NCBI GenBank assembly: GCA_964019165.1
Contig: OZ025279.1
Location: 1,858,501 to 1,922,500 of the forward strand
From: Mastigias papua
Taxonomy: Eukaryota; Cnidaria; Scyphozoa; Rhizostomeae; Mastigiidae
DNA length: 64,000 nucleotides
Reading direction: 5' to 3'
Positions 39,707-52,411 of the stretch are shown in pieces (position 1 is the stretch's first letter; every line of letters begins with the position of its first letter). The position numbers were made by a program, and so were the translations under genes. The notes beneath the pieces are model-generated. The model made no database searches. It was not told the origin of the DNA and saw only the letters and a list, made by a program, of their open reading frames with translations.

Positions 39707-40375
39707 TTGTAAAATAGAAGTACTTTATTGGTGGACCAAGTATACATTGGAGTACTCCTTTACAAGACACCTGGTAAAGTTATCAGAACAAAGCAATGCA
39801 AGTTAACACAAAACTGCTTCTGCTGTAATTATACTCAGTTTTATATCAGAAAGCCTTTTCGTATTTTTAATGAAAGAAATCGTTGCTTCAAGGATTTTTC
39901 GATTATTAGCAACATTATATTTTGGATCTCCAAAGAGAAGCAATTCACACAAAGACTTATCGCCTAAATTTAGAGTTAGACCAGGGATGTCAGTGAGCTG
40001 ACCAAAGAGATTCTGGCGCATCAAATAAAACCGTGGGTAGTGTAGGAAAAAGTGCTCAATGTCTTCTTTTTCATTGCCACAAGCGCTGAAGGGTTTCGGA
40101 CTGTCGAGGTTGTGTCTAAATTTATGTTCATTTAGCATACTAAATTTTAAACGCAACTTTGTGAGGTATCCGACATCATCAATATCACAGATTTTGTAAG
40201 AGGCTTTTTTCTGAGGCCTACTGAGTTTTAGTACTTTGCTCTTTGAACTGGAAAAGGGCTTTCTGTTTTGCTCCTGCTTTCCTATCAGACAATGGTATAG
40301 AGAGACAATTTTTGCAAAAGCAACAGAGAATAGAGAGTGAGACAAGTAAATATATGAACGTCTAACCAAAGTGCA
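39707..40375 (-). mobile_element. LINE 3' fragment (zinc-binding tail of the reverse transcriptase)
   Basis: Open from 40369 to 39803. The region KLRLKFSMLNEHKFRHNL, then FSACGNEKEDIEHFFLHYPRF and ISFIKNTKRLS follows the order of the C-terminal tail of many animal LINE polyproteins (LRxGxSxLNEHKFRHNF, CSCGxExEoxxHFFLxC). The expected second Cys pair is partly lost (ACG, HYPRF), and the reverse-transcriptase core is absent. The ORF start at 40369 is just the first ATG in a truncated copy. It interrupts the left edge of the segmental duplication at 40455. Confidence 0.8.
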
Positions 40376-40454
40376 GTTGGCAGTTATCTATAAAATGACA
40401 CTTCTCATCATTTACTGTGAATGCCTACGGCAAGCAGTGATAGGTTAACGGTAA

Positions 40455-42400
40455 AATAATTACACTATAATGAATTGTAGGAAGCTAAATCCTAAACTAC
40501 CTTTGGTAAATGAAGAACAAATACAAACTTGATAAGAAAAGTTCATGAATAACGAATCATGTACATTGATAATTAAAGACATCATTCTGATTAAGACTAA
40601 CTTAAAACTTGTCTGCACACACTTACAAAATCATTTTCCATTACACTTCTCAATTTAGAATTCTGTTCAATAACTCATGCTATTGTAAAAGGACTGCTTT
40701 GAGATCAAATAAATGTTCCCATCATCAACAAAACAGTAACAACAGTTGAAATGATAATACAACTATCTTTTCAAGAACTCTAGTAGCCAGTTCAAACATT
40801 TTGACGTTGATGTAGACAATCAAGAATATGTCCTATTTCCCAATATTATTTAAATAGTATAATGTTTACTTACGTTGTATATTGTTTCTTTAATATATAT
40901 TCACTGCATTAATAAACATTTTTAGCGAATGTCCTCATAGAAAACATAGAAAAATCTAAAATAATCATCTATTGTTCATAGTTTTGTATTCTCGTATTTA
41001 TTAGACCATTTTGAGTTGAGAGAAGGCATTTCTATGGTGATACACAAAGACTAGAATAGAGCAATAAGTGGGATGCACTACATTACAGAGTCACCTGTAT
41101 TTCCTGCAGATGTTTGTAATTTTCCTCAAACTAACTGGCAGATTAAAGCATGAAGGCTACTAGAGTTCAAGGAACAAAGAGATTTCGCATTGGAATGAAG
41201 GAGTAAAGATATGTTTGAAAGATGAAACATGTTAAATCTTTTTGTGCTACAAAACGTTCTTGCCAACAAGCACATTGAATGTATGTTATTAATCATTATG
41301 CTTCTTATGTCAACTGTAGAAACAAGGTAACTCATACCTGGCAAAATCGCAACAGCCATTCCTCTGTTGTCATGTTCTCCATCTCCTCAGTAGATAACTC
41401 ACCATATACCATGGCATATTCTTGTGATTCGTTATGCCGTATGACGTACCTATATCGAACCTATTTGTCACATTGAAAAGATGCCTCGTGCAATATTTGG
41501 CTTTCTTTGGATGATCTGTCTTGTCCGATGAGCTTACCCGAGTCTTTAAAAAGCTGGAAATATCAGCCACACACTCCTGATCCCACTATAATCACTGCAC
41601 TCATGTTACTGTTCTTGAATTCATGTGACTGCATTTTCCCAATTCTTCTTACTTTTTCCTCATCTTCCTTAAAAAGTTCTTTTTTCGCTATTATAAACTC
41701 TGCATTCCAGATAATGCATGAGGTTCTCATCTACCTTCCTGTGAGTCACAGCACTTATTTATGGTCTTACTTTCATGGTATGCATTTATCTATTTAGCTG
41801 AATCTCATTGATCAATTCATAATCATGTTTTCGTAGCATAGTTTCGACCAGAAGGGTAATTTCACTCGAATCTTCTTTGTTTCTCTTGCTTCTCCTTGTC
41901 ACATATTTCCACAATATATTTACATCAGCTGAGAGGAAGAAACAAAATGTTAACTCATAGTCAACTCAAAATAGATGTATCATAAGTGTAGAGAGGTAGA
42001 ATAATATTCATTGCAAACTCACGTGGTACAGATACTGTTGAAAAGTGCTGGTCGCGTTTATGATGTAAGTTAAGACCATGTGATAGCAAGGTCTACAGTT
42101 GAACCAGTTTTTGATATGAACGGTGCAAGCATGTTCCATCAAATGTATATTATGTTGGTTCTAATAGATTCAATTCATTGATCAAAAATAAGCAGGAACA
42201 AAGTGCACCGCGAATAGGCAACTTTAGAAAATCCCATGATTGCTTTTGTGTTAGTGTTTATGCCAATATGTCTCTAATCAAACACAACATTTAAAATGAG
42301 AAATTATTGAACAAAAAAAGCACAGCAAAATCATGGGAATATCAGACTTATGAGAGTGCAATGCGCAGAGAAAAGGACTCTTGGAACTGAGCTAAGCAAT
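40455..42400. repeat. Segmental duplication, copy B (partner 11655-13560)
   Basis: Collinear partner of copy A, including a relic exon 1, the CCTTCCTGTGAGTCACAGCA block upstream of it, and ACAACATTTAAAATGAGAAATTATT near its right end. Confidence 0.75.
41338..41624 (-). pseudogene. Relic of lectin exon 1 (no lectin exon)
   Basis: Keeps the start ATGAATTCAAGAACAG and the donor GCCAG|GTATGA, but is 287 rather than 295 bases long with several indels, so the signal and Cys regions are out of frame. The Cys pair region is degraded. Closest to the relic at 12575 by shared changes (GGAAATATCAGCCACACA on the plus strand). No lectin exon follows. Confidence 0.75.
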
Positions 42401-42619
42401 TGTTGATAAATAGAACGATAGAAAGAAGGAACAATATGCGACCTTGTGCATAGAACAGGCAGGGTGATACGATAAGGATAAACTTCGACTCAAACAATCA
42501 TGAACGATAAAATGAAGTACACTGAAGTCGCCAAAGTAGTAACAAAACCAATTTGCAATTGTGTTATTAGGGTATTTTGATGTATGCGCAATCAATACAC
42601 TGTAGTAGATGAAGTAACA

Positions 42620-43074
42620 TACACGCGTTTTTTATAAAGAACTTATCTCAAGGCCTAGTTTATAAAAGTTCCTTATTCTTGTATCTCCAATGGTTAAAGT
42701 ATAGTACAACAAAGTTCCTCTATAGTTCTATAATTTTCACTGGGCATTTAGTGCAATAAAAATCGAACAGACACAAGTAAACATTAAAATCTTTAATTTT
42801 GCCATTAACTTTGGCCGTAACTTAACACCAAACATACAGAGAAGGTCAATGAACCACTTGATACAAGCATAGCAAACAATCCATGCGGGTTTTGGCTGCA
42901 AATGAATGGAATTAGCTTCCTAATTGTTGATTGTTTGCTTGTATAAAAATTTTTCAAATTGAAAAGTTCCCTAGGGGATTTTACTTTAGCAGTTTACGTT
43001 CTTCAAAGATTTCGGCATTCCCGCATACTACGTGTAGGTTCCACAAAAGTGGTTTCTTATGGAAGCAGCATGTA
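42620..43074. mobile_element. MITE with TACACG ends, with empty site visible
   Basis: Left end TACACGCGTTTTTTATAAAG, right end CTTATGGAAGCAGCATGTA (worn). Related sequence at 27744 and 28100 reads AAGTAACATATGGCAACAG without the element, while here AAGTAACA-TA and TA-ATGCAACAG flank it. This directly supports a TA target duplication. Confidence 0.8.
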
Positions 43075-44961
43075 ATGCAACAGATAACTTTCAGGAGAGC
43101 TAGCTGCTTTGATCCGGTTCGTATATGGTACAAACTCATACCATTACGCTGCCAAATATGTCAATTATGCTCAGCTGCACCTATATCTAAAGGAAATACA
43201 CAACTGGATGAGTAATTTTTTGATTATGAACTTATCACTCACTATATGATAAATATCTCTTCATACCTAGATAATTAGTTGACACTGCTACAATGGTCTG
43301 AAGGAAATCAACTGTCAGAGTACACATCTACATTGAACGACAGACAAACACGAATATCTCGGAGAGGGCCGTTCTGAAGAGTGCTGCATCCTTTCAGACC
43401 ATTTTTAAAGCTGTTAACTAGATCAAAGACAAATACTATTCTCGTAGATCTATTTATCACACCTAATACAATGGTGTTTGATTGAAAGAGAAATGAGATA
43501 ACCACTTTAGTCATAAAGAGAAAACGAATAAACCTAAGCTAAAGAAGGCTAAACCTTTTATACAGCAGGGTTGTTGCATGGTAACTAAAGCTAGTGCGTT
43601 AACTATTATTGGATGTTCGTTTTTGAAGTAAGTGTTAAGCAGCAAAATCGCCATCACATAAACCAGTTATTATTTTAACTATTTTTGTAGCCATATGCAC
43701 TTCAGTAACAGTTAGTCAGTCTGAATTCTTTGTGCCACTCTGTAAATTTTCGAGATTCACGTAAATTGTGTGTAATCCTTGTAGCATGTGATTCATATGT
43801 AGATTTCTGTTGAATGTTGCAGTTGAAATATTGCTCTGTCTTAGCACGTAGCACTTACAACAGCTGTAACGCCATATGTGCAGTCAAATTAAGAGCTATT
43901 AATTAAGACACTTTTATTTGTAAAATGCGGTTAAAAGAGGTCCAATAAGATGGAACCTTACAATAGGACATTGTGCTATGTACCATATAAAAAATGTGCA
44001 TAGCCATTTTGTGGGAAATATTATACGTGAATGTAAATGTGGATTCTCAATTCCAGCAGTTTCCATTATATAGAAAGATTGAGTTCGATTCGATTGGCTT
44101 CTCGATTCTAAAGAGACTCCCAGAAATGCCATCGCTATTTGAAGAAGAAGAGTTGTGGGGGGTGAATAATATAGTTGTCATAGAATCTGCTAGATGTAAC
44201 AATGGAAGAGCCGATGTGCGGTTGGTTATTGGAACGTATTTCTGAAAATGTGCAAATATGATTCTCATGTGATTACTGGTTTTTTCTAAAAGCTACAAAC
44301 TTCGAAATGTTGCTGTTCGTTTCAAGTCATCTTTATATATCATTTTTCAAGACAAACCATGTCTATAGAGCTGGATAAACTATGCAACACTTATACTTAT
44401 TGCAGAATTGCACGTAATATTCCTACAGTAGTTCGAGTCATTGAAGAAAGTTAATTTACTTTTTCTTCCTGTTTAATACTTTTGATATAGTTTTGTGCTT
44501 TAAAGGCTCTATAAAGTGTCAAGTTGTGGAATTATATGGACGCCAAGCAGGCTGAATTCTGTCATAGGCTGGGCTACTGAGTGGTAAAGCTTGTAGCAAG
44601 AGCTTGTAACATGAAAACTTATATTTATAACGTTTGACAACTTTAACTTTTTCATCTCGATAGGGTAGATTGTTTATATTCTAATGCACTTCTTTAACAA
44701 GTTGGACTCTTCACAAGTTTTATCATTAAAGGATTAGAGGTAAAACACATCTCAAAAACATAACCTCATGCTTAATTGGATAATTAAGTTTGCATTTAAT
44801 GTTGTGTAAACTTACTCAGGCCTTTTCTGAATAACAATCTATACATGTTACAAATAACACTGAAGCGGTTTTATTTAAATCTGTAGATAGTCATATGCTG
44901 TCTTCATAAGTACATAGTTCATAAGTCCCCTTAGCTCTGCAACACTCTTTTCCTTTTATGA
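43075..44961. other. 3' flank of lectin copy 6 with a ~235-bp insert
   Basis: 43075-43560 duplicates 27780-28500; 43560-44300 duplicates 28540-29060 except for an insert at about 44016-44250 not found in the paralogues. The insert has an 83-codon plus-strand frame (FEEEELWGVNNIVV) of unknown meaning. 44300-44961 matches the 3' flanks of copies 3 and 4. Confidence 0.5.
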
Positions 44962-46874
44962 TTACACGTAGAAACCATACACTTCTAATTCACAAATTTC
45001 AAGAAATGCATATGATTCGCTGCTAGCGTTAATCGTAACGTACCGTGCAACAGTATTTTCAGCACAGTTAACATTCAAAATGCTGCTGTCAATTGGAAAA
45101 ACTAAATTTAACTGGCAAGGAGGATTTCCTATTCCACCATTATCTGATGAATTCCCAAAACGAACATCAATTGCTTGCGTAAATCTGTATCTTGCATAGA
45201 CAGTTAGGATCCTGACAGACCGGATGACAGCAGCCGCTAGAAGATCGACTCTAAGCCATGGTTTCACATCAACTCGGGCTTGGGCGCAATATAAGCCGTT
45301 TATTTCATTACTTCCGTCAACAGCCAGAGAAGCATTGCTTCCAGTTGATGTACTTGAGAGAGTTGAAGGTTTCCCAAATGCAATATTCTCTAGTTTCCGA
45401 AATGTGATCTCTTCTACGGGTGAAGAAAATGCGAATAATTATTTAGTTAATTGCGAAAATCTGACCTAATTGATATAAGTAGTCAAAGAGAAAAATTTTT
45501 CCAAGGCAAATAATGAAAATGGAAGCTGATGAGTAGGACAATTTTATTTCACATATTCATATTTCATATCCCTCAAAATGTAAGCGGAGCGTACGCAATC
45601 CTGATGCCACAACGGAGCAGGGGTTCTTTTGCACCCTCTTCTTGTCAATAGATTTGTATTTCCTTTCTATTTGAATCTTCACTGTTTCTGTGTCTAGATG
45701 TGCTCCTAATAGCCATGCGATTTAGTCAAATGCTAGTCTGAGAGGTGCCTTGTCGCTATTCTGGAAAGATGAAGTTTAAAAATTTTCTTCCTGTGTCCGA
45801 CCCAGCCATGACAGGCCAGCCTACTTCACCGAAGGAAGCTATCAGCCTCCTACCAAATACAAACCTGCTGCACATATGTCGTCCCTGCTATGGTAGGTAG
45901 CTTTAGCGCAATGATATGATGGTCGGTCTGCAAGTAATTCTAAGGCACCAGCGTACATATTACTGTCTAGGTAAATGTAAGAATTTTCAAAACTAAGTTA
46001 AAAATTGTATAATTAGCTCTGGAAACTACTTTGAGCTTATCGATTTTACAATAGGACCAAGTCTTGCTTAAAGGAATTATCCTAGATTACTCATGTCATC
46101 CTAGAACCTAAAATTTTCAAACGAGACATTCTTCAAAAAGTTGGAAAACTTTATTGAGAATTAGTTATCAGTTCCAGATTTTGAAGTTCGTCTTTCACTA
46201 AGTCGCCAATAAAATAGCGTAGATCTTACTGGAATGCTATTAATTGAAGCTAATTTTCCCGTTGTATGTTGCTTTAAATGCTATTCATCTAAAATTTTGC
46301 GACACTTCTACTGCAACTCTCTCAAGAATCGAAGGTCTTTTGAGCGTGAAATAAACGCTCAAGTGAGAAAACATATTAAATATGCTCAGAGCGAAGGTTG
46401 TGCGAGAAAAGTTGTTCTTGTGACAGATTTCGTTTAGCGGAGAGTAGAATTTTATCGTGTTATGACATAGGCAAATTCAAAAGATTCAACGAATTTGAGC
46501 AGAGAATTGCAATCAAATTGCAGATATTTAAGTATTGTGAAGTTCTTTCTATCAGTTGGATAAACACAATGATTCATACCTGGCAAAATGTTAACAACCA
46601 CTTTCTTCCACACTGTTGACATCTTCTCCATCTCTTCAGTAGAAACCTCACCATATACCACAGTGTATTTTTGTGCTTCATTGCGTTGTATGACATAAGT
46701 ACACCGAGCTTCTCTGTCACATTGAAAAAATGCCTTATCCATTGGCCTTGCTTGGGATGATCCATCTTGTTTCATGATAGTTCCCGACTCCTTAACAAGC
46801 TGGAAATGCGAGCCACATAATCCTGATCCAACCATAGTCAATGCGATGATGTAACTTGCTGTTCGTGAATTCAT
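44962..46874 (-). CDS. Secreted F-type lectin-like protein, copy 6 (two exons)
   Basis: Exons 46580-46874 and 44962-45413 give about 248 residues. The start MNSRTASYI (46874) is followed by IIALTMVGSGL; an in-frame upstream ATG (46946) is not preferred, for the reason given for copy 3. Exon 1 has SHFQLVKESG and FFQC-x5-C-TYVIQRNEA. Exon 2 starts EEITFRKLENIAFGKPS, and continues TGSNASLAVDGSNEINGLYC, with AQARVDVKPW as its variable part, LRVDLL, DVRFGN, GNPPCQ, ARYVTI and CELEVYGFYV. The sugar-motif position reads TVYARYR, the most deviant of the six: the Glu found in the other copies is missing. Secreted, ligand unknown, no break seen. Confidence 0.85.
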
Positions 46875-46956
46875 TTTACTGCAATTGGACAATCCGTTGT
46901 ACTTCATCCCTTCAACAACAGGCAAGTTCTTCTTTTGATTAGTCAACTATATATTC

Positions 46957-46966
46957 CATATAATAC
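46957..46966 (-). promoter_or_regulatory. TATA-like box of lectin copy 6
   Basis: GTATTATATG on the minus strand, 92 bases above the start codon, as in copies 3 and 4. Confidence 0.4.
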
Positions 46967-48470
46967 TTGAGGTTGTCATCGATCTCCCTGTCATTCACAG
47001 CATTTATTCATTTTCTAACTTTCATTGATTTTAATTCTTTATCTCTTTAAATTAACTCTCTTTGATCAATCCCGACTTTGTAATAATGCCTTTTGTCGCA
47101 TAGTTTCAATCACATGACTTTTCTAACTCAAATCAAGAAATTTTTGCCTTTAGTACATTGCCATCTATTGAATGCATAGGAAATTCGATTGATAATACCA
47201 AACATTTCCAATTACGATAGGCACGGCCATTTCCATCACGTTGGTCAGCATTGCTCACATTAAGTTAAATCAACTGTGTGGGTTTGAGCGCTTAAATGCA
47301 TACTTCGTCTACTACATATCTTGAATGTTGTAGGAAAGTTGTCATAAAGTCAAGCTTGTTACCGTGCTGTCAAAGCAGTCAATGTTTATCTTGTTTTAGG
47401 ACCGGCTGACTTTTCTACGCTATAAAAGCTATCAACGTTCTGAAATAATTAATTAGTAACACCCATTGTTTGTAATAACCTCTTGATAAGAATGACATCA
47501 ACATCGTGAAAGTTGTTTAATGTTAAATTAGTGGAGTAGACAGACATACTCAATTTGCGAGTATGCAAAACTCAACTGATCAGAAAGTTAAGTGACTTTG
47601 GTGCTGGAATTTGGAGACCAAAGAAAATTGGTAAGTTTATAGAAATCTGAATTGCCAATTTTCTTGCAAAAAAATCACTTCTGTTGTTTAGTTTACATAG
47701 ATCCCCTGTAATAATTTATGCACTTCGCTGATGGTCTAGCCAAGAAAGTCTTGAGAATGTTTTAGCAATGAAATCATGCAAGAGATACTACAGTTTTCTG
47801 CACTGGGAGAAGCAAATTTTCTTATGAAAAACGTGTTCTACATACTTTTGCAATCAAACATTCTATTACCACCCTACTAAATGAGAACACGATCAAGCAT
47901 ACAAGCTAGGAAAAGTAGATACCCCAGGTGTAGCAGGGAACGGAAGAGATCTTGACTCGGAAATTTACACTCTACGGTTAGCATTCCTATCCTTCCTCAA
48001 GATGGATGTAATGTTCAAACATTGATTGGAGCAACACACAACAACATTGCTAACATCAATTGCTGTTAAATATCTATGAGGATTGAAAGCTTTCTTTCAA
48101 CACATGTTTATGCAAGAATTTTGTTCCAACATGGGCCTACAAAATGAGGTGAAATATCATGCTGTATTGAATGTAAACAGTCAAACGTAAATATTGTGCA
48201 GAGCTCTCCGATACCCTTTCATCGTTGATCGTTTATATGTCAAACATCTCTGTTCCATCATTCCATCCCTCAAGTTCACACCAAAACAGCTTTATTTTCC
48301 ATTGTATAAAATTAGCTGCTCATACTAAAATCATCTATGGTCCCCTTAATTCTCTTTTTCCTTATATTTTTCCCTACTCGCTAACTGCTTTATTTTTCTT
48401 TAGGTTTTTACTCAGGATTTGTAGCTTTGGTGTCAGAGAAGTAAATGGCTGATGACAAACAGTTTAAAGG
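46967..48470. other. Upstream flank of lectin copy 6
   Basis: Collinear with the flanks of copies 3 and 4; 47870-48080 tracks copy 3 (18310-18520), while 47380-47520 is nearly identical to copy 4. The mixed pattern suggests gene conversion. No gene. Confidence 0.5.
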
Positions 48471-50491
48471 CTTCAACCTCTTTCATCAATCCTTAATTCC
48501 CAATCCGATCACTGACCAATTTCGCTCAAATCAAGAAATCTTGACTTTAATTGCATGGCCTTCTGTTGCGTGCATAGTAAATCCGATTTATTAAACCATA
48601 CAATTCCAGTTACGAAAGATGCACCTTCTGTTATTTCTAGTAGCACTATTCGCATCTTTTTTGTTATCTATAGCTGAGGCTTAAGCATTTATCGCCTGTT
48701 TCGTATCTTAAAAGTCATAGGACAGATGTTGTAAAGTCAAAAGAGCAAGTGTTTATAATACCAATCGATTTTCTACGCTGCAGAATACCTGATCATTATG
48801 AAATAGTTAGTGAGTAATAACCACTGAAAGCAATGCTCTGCCGAGAAGACTTGCATCAACCTATCTTTACCGTTCACCCCCTTTAACATGAAATTTTAAG
48901 TTGTGCATGAAAAATCCGAGATGTATGTTCCTATTGGTTTCTATACAGGAATCAGTGCAATGAAGCGATCTATTAACTCTCCGCTAACTGACAACACAAT
49001 CAAAAGTGGAATGTCTTGAATGGGAGATAGTGCATGCTTGGTAGTGAATGGAAGTGACTTTATCTCACAAAAATTCAGCTACCTTATCTAAACTTAACGT
49101 CACTACTCTTCTTTCTTCCTTAGAATATAGTTCATATTGAAAGATCATTTCTATACTTAAATCTCGATTACAAGAGCATTGCTAAGTTCAATTGCTGCTA
49201 ATGATCTACGAGGCACTGTAAAATTACAAAAATCCTCTCGTTCAACTTGTGACGTTGATGAAAGGCTGGCATTCCGACGTGCAAATGCAAAGTCGCGTTA
49301 TGTGTCGTCATAGATTTTTGGATGTGAACACACACTCTTGGATTTCGTCGGGAATTCAAAGTGAACGTAGACTAATTTCTCCATCTACTGACTGATGAAT
49401 GTCAAATTTCGCTGTTACACTATCCCATTCTATTTAGTTTAGCATTAGCTGCTTAAAATTGAATTCCCCAAGCTTCCCATACTTCTATAACCCCGCAGCT
49501 ATTCCCTACTCTACAACATTGTTCTTTTCCTCCTATTGTGGGAACTATCCGCTTTGAGTGCTGAAGGTTATATGGAGGACAGACATAAAACATGGCATCT
49601 TTTATTTCAAACTAATAACGATTTTCAACTTGAATTGAAACCTATTTCTAATCAGAAAGGCAGGTGGCATTGGATTTCAGGGCAAAGCACTAACTATGCT
49701 CGAACTAAAATTTCATTTCAATTTATTGCAATTCCTATCTATCAATCTCCCATCAGGCTATTTTGATATAAAATTGAGTAGAATATTTTTTCCTTTTGTT
49801 GTTGCGTATAAATATAAATAAAAATCTCATTTTATACTGCAAAGATTCGGCAGTAAGCAGCTAACATTTTCTGCACATTTTATTCTCATTCAAACTGCTC
49901 TTAAAGACAAATCCAGCATTTTCAACTTTCTCCTAACATTCGCTTGTGTACGATGGTTTAAAACTCTACAATATTCCACCACACGCATTCACAGTTTGCC
50001 CTAATCCAAGTTCAAATTGGCAACATCAAGAACTTCGAACTAACAGCCTGGGATCTTCAATGACAACTAAACAGAAATCGTGCTTGTCTTAGACAGCATT
50101 GCTACCATGTTGGACCAGCCTCACAAAACATCGACTCTGCCATTATCTATGTCCAAACTCAAGTCAAATTAAGCATCACAGCATTATTGCTAGCCAATTT
50201 ATCATCATTTCGTAATAAAGCTATGTAGCTAAAATCAACACTCCCTTCATATTTCTTTCCATTATGAATAAAGCAACATTGACAGACTTATAATGGAACT
50301 TCACATTATAAATTTCTCAAGATCGTATCATGCAGACCCCTTGAGCCACCTGCCTTGCAGACCAATATTAAACTTTCACATACTGGAGATAACTTATCAA
50401 ATCCTTCTAAAATGTTAGCTAAACTCATTTAATAACATTTTGCTTAAGATATGGAGCCTTGGTACTTATCCGTCTAACAAACGGTACGCAA
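48471..50491. other. Spacer of the mixed lectin/fibrinogen-like unit, copy A
   Basis: Collinear with 55200-57697 plus 61395-61509. Landmarks: TGTGGGAA(C/T)TATCCGC near 49530, GCATTGCTACCATGTTGGAC near 50097, and CTGGAGATAACTTATCAAAT near 50385. Both copies keep a 76-codon plus-strand frame (49536-49766 here), but most differences change amino acids, so it is not called as a gene. Confidence 0.55.
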
Positions 50492-52411
50492 TCACTGAAT
50501 GACAATGTATGCCAAAGCAGAAGTCGTTTTCTTTGGGTTGTAGCCTATATAACCTGCACTGACTTCATTTGATGTGTCATATATTCAAACTCCAATAAAG
50601 GAATCTGGTGGAACGCAATTGCTTTGATTATATGCCATGCATCCAATTCGGACGCAAGTTTCACCGCGTGATCTCAGATTGAATCCTTGAAGATTACAGT
50701 TCGGTTGAATCAGCGGACAACCCATCACAGCTTTCCTTTTATTGGCACCAGCAGCTGTTTTTGCTCGTGGCCATGATGCAAAAGCATTTCTCAGTGATGA
50801 GGCTGTTTTATAGGCAAAATTAATTTTAAACATGCCTGGGTACTTTCTTGGAATGTCCAATTTCGACAGCTGGACATTTCAGATCTGATGTCAAGTCTCT
50901 TTCTTTTGAGTTCTCCGTAGAGATCTCATTTACCATCTTAAAGATCATTATTGTCACGTTAAATTCAGTAATTGTGAGAACAAACACAATGTGATCTGCG
51001 TTCATCATGCAGAATAACGCCAGCCATTTGAAACTGTGCTTTGTTTTGTAGATTCTGGAGATAGTCAAATGTATAGAAAAATGTCCCATATTACTACAGT
51101 TTCTTTTATATGACTTTGATACAATGCCTTATACGTACTCAATCCAACCTTGATTGCGGAAGTACATTCATAGGTTTATGAAGGGACGAGACAGCACAGT
51201 TAAGCTTGGCTTTCAATTTTTATACTGTTCTATCTAAGTTAGATCTTCATCCACACTAATTCCGTGGCAATTAATTCTCAGGAATCTCATAAACTGTTTT
51301 CAATTGATTTCTTCTCCACTGACTAGTACTCAAGTACTTTGCTTCCAAGTGTTTATGCTGAACTTGAACAGCCGTTTCCATTCAGCTCTATTTTAAACCT
51401 TAGTTTTCAGTATATAACAAAGTCCCTCAACTTCTTTAGAAGGGTAAATTGGGCTGGATTCTCTCCATGTAATTGCTTTAGATGCTCGTCGAAGTCATTT
51501 ACTCCTGCTTGCATCAAAACAAGTATCGTACGGCCTGAGGCCAATACGTAGGCAATGGTTTGCCCACAATAAACGGCGTTATACAATAGAATTAGACAAA
51601 AAGTGACGAACCAAAGCTCACTTGATATGACATAGGCATATCCACAGAGAGGATCTCGGCTGGACTAGTACGGTAGATATAAAACGAAGTGTTCTAGCTC
51701 TTGCTGAAGATATAATTTATTATAGATTTGTGAAGGGAATCTCACGTTGCTCTCATCATTCAAGTTTTCATGAAGGGTGTGCACAAAGTTTCCTAAATTT
51801 ACCCTCATACCAAGGATTGTCCAAAACTAAACAATTCGACTAATCAACTCATCTTTCGTCCTTCGAGCACATCCCACTTATTACCGATTTAATCACATTC
51901 TTATGAACATGCTGAAGTTTCCAGCAAAAACAAATATTAGGGCAATGAGTGAACCAAGGAAGGGCGACAGCCCGCATCGGCAGAATGAGCTTTTCGGAAA
52001 GGTAAATATGACATCCTAGGTTATTGCCAGACTTCCATTCATGTAATCATTTTCTTAAGTTATGTTAGAGAAGTACGTAATAAGGTAATGCAGTTTTTGC
52101 TTACATTTGTTTTGTTGTGTCTTGTAGCATGGTACGTCCAAGTATCACTAACTTCGAATTCACTTTCTGATGCAGTTTCTCGTATATTCTTGTTCAACTG
52201 ACAATTATCATTCCCAACTTGTCTAAAATTCACAGATCTGCAGCCATCTTGATCTTCGCAGCTTCGGTAGCATTCATCTACAGTGTTTACAGTCTTCTGT
52301 CCAATCAAATGATTCACAAGCTTGCGACCGTCGATAATTACATCAAAATTGGACTCAGTTTTGCAAGGCAACCGTAGAATGATACCACTACTCACATGGC
52401 ACATGAGAAGA
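50492..52411 (-). pseudogene. PAN-EGF-fibrinogen-like gene, broken copy
   Basis: The PAN/Apple exon (52105-52411) is intact: VDECYRSCEDQDGCRSVNF fits the Cys-x3-Cys pattern, it has an acceptor TTTTTAACAG|T and a donor ACAAAT|GTAAGC, and it ends in phase 0. The fibrinogen-like part (about 50492-50822) keeps NAFASWP, TKTAAGAN-like residues and PPDSFIG, but has TGA for a Gly codon (stop at 50585) and lacks its first third. Sequence just upstream (50820-50890) equals an intron segment of the intact copy near 63856-63925, so about 2 kb with the EGF exon, the first fibrinogen-like exon and the start of the last were deleted. Whether the PAN exon is still transcribed is unknown. Confidence 0.75.

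Noticed and set aside
49536..49766. 76-codon plus-strand frame conserved with 56777-57007 (MEDRHKTWHLLFQ against MEDKYKTWHLSFQ)
   Set aside because: By eye nearly all of the ~19 base differences change the amino acid, there is no start in context or splice partner, and related sequence at 3860 and 9910 is not open. Best read as duplicated non-coding DNA, though strong diversifying selection is not formally excluded.
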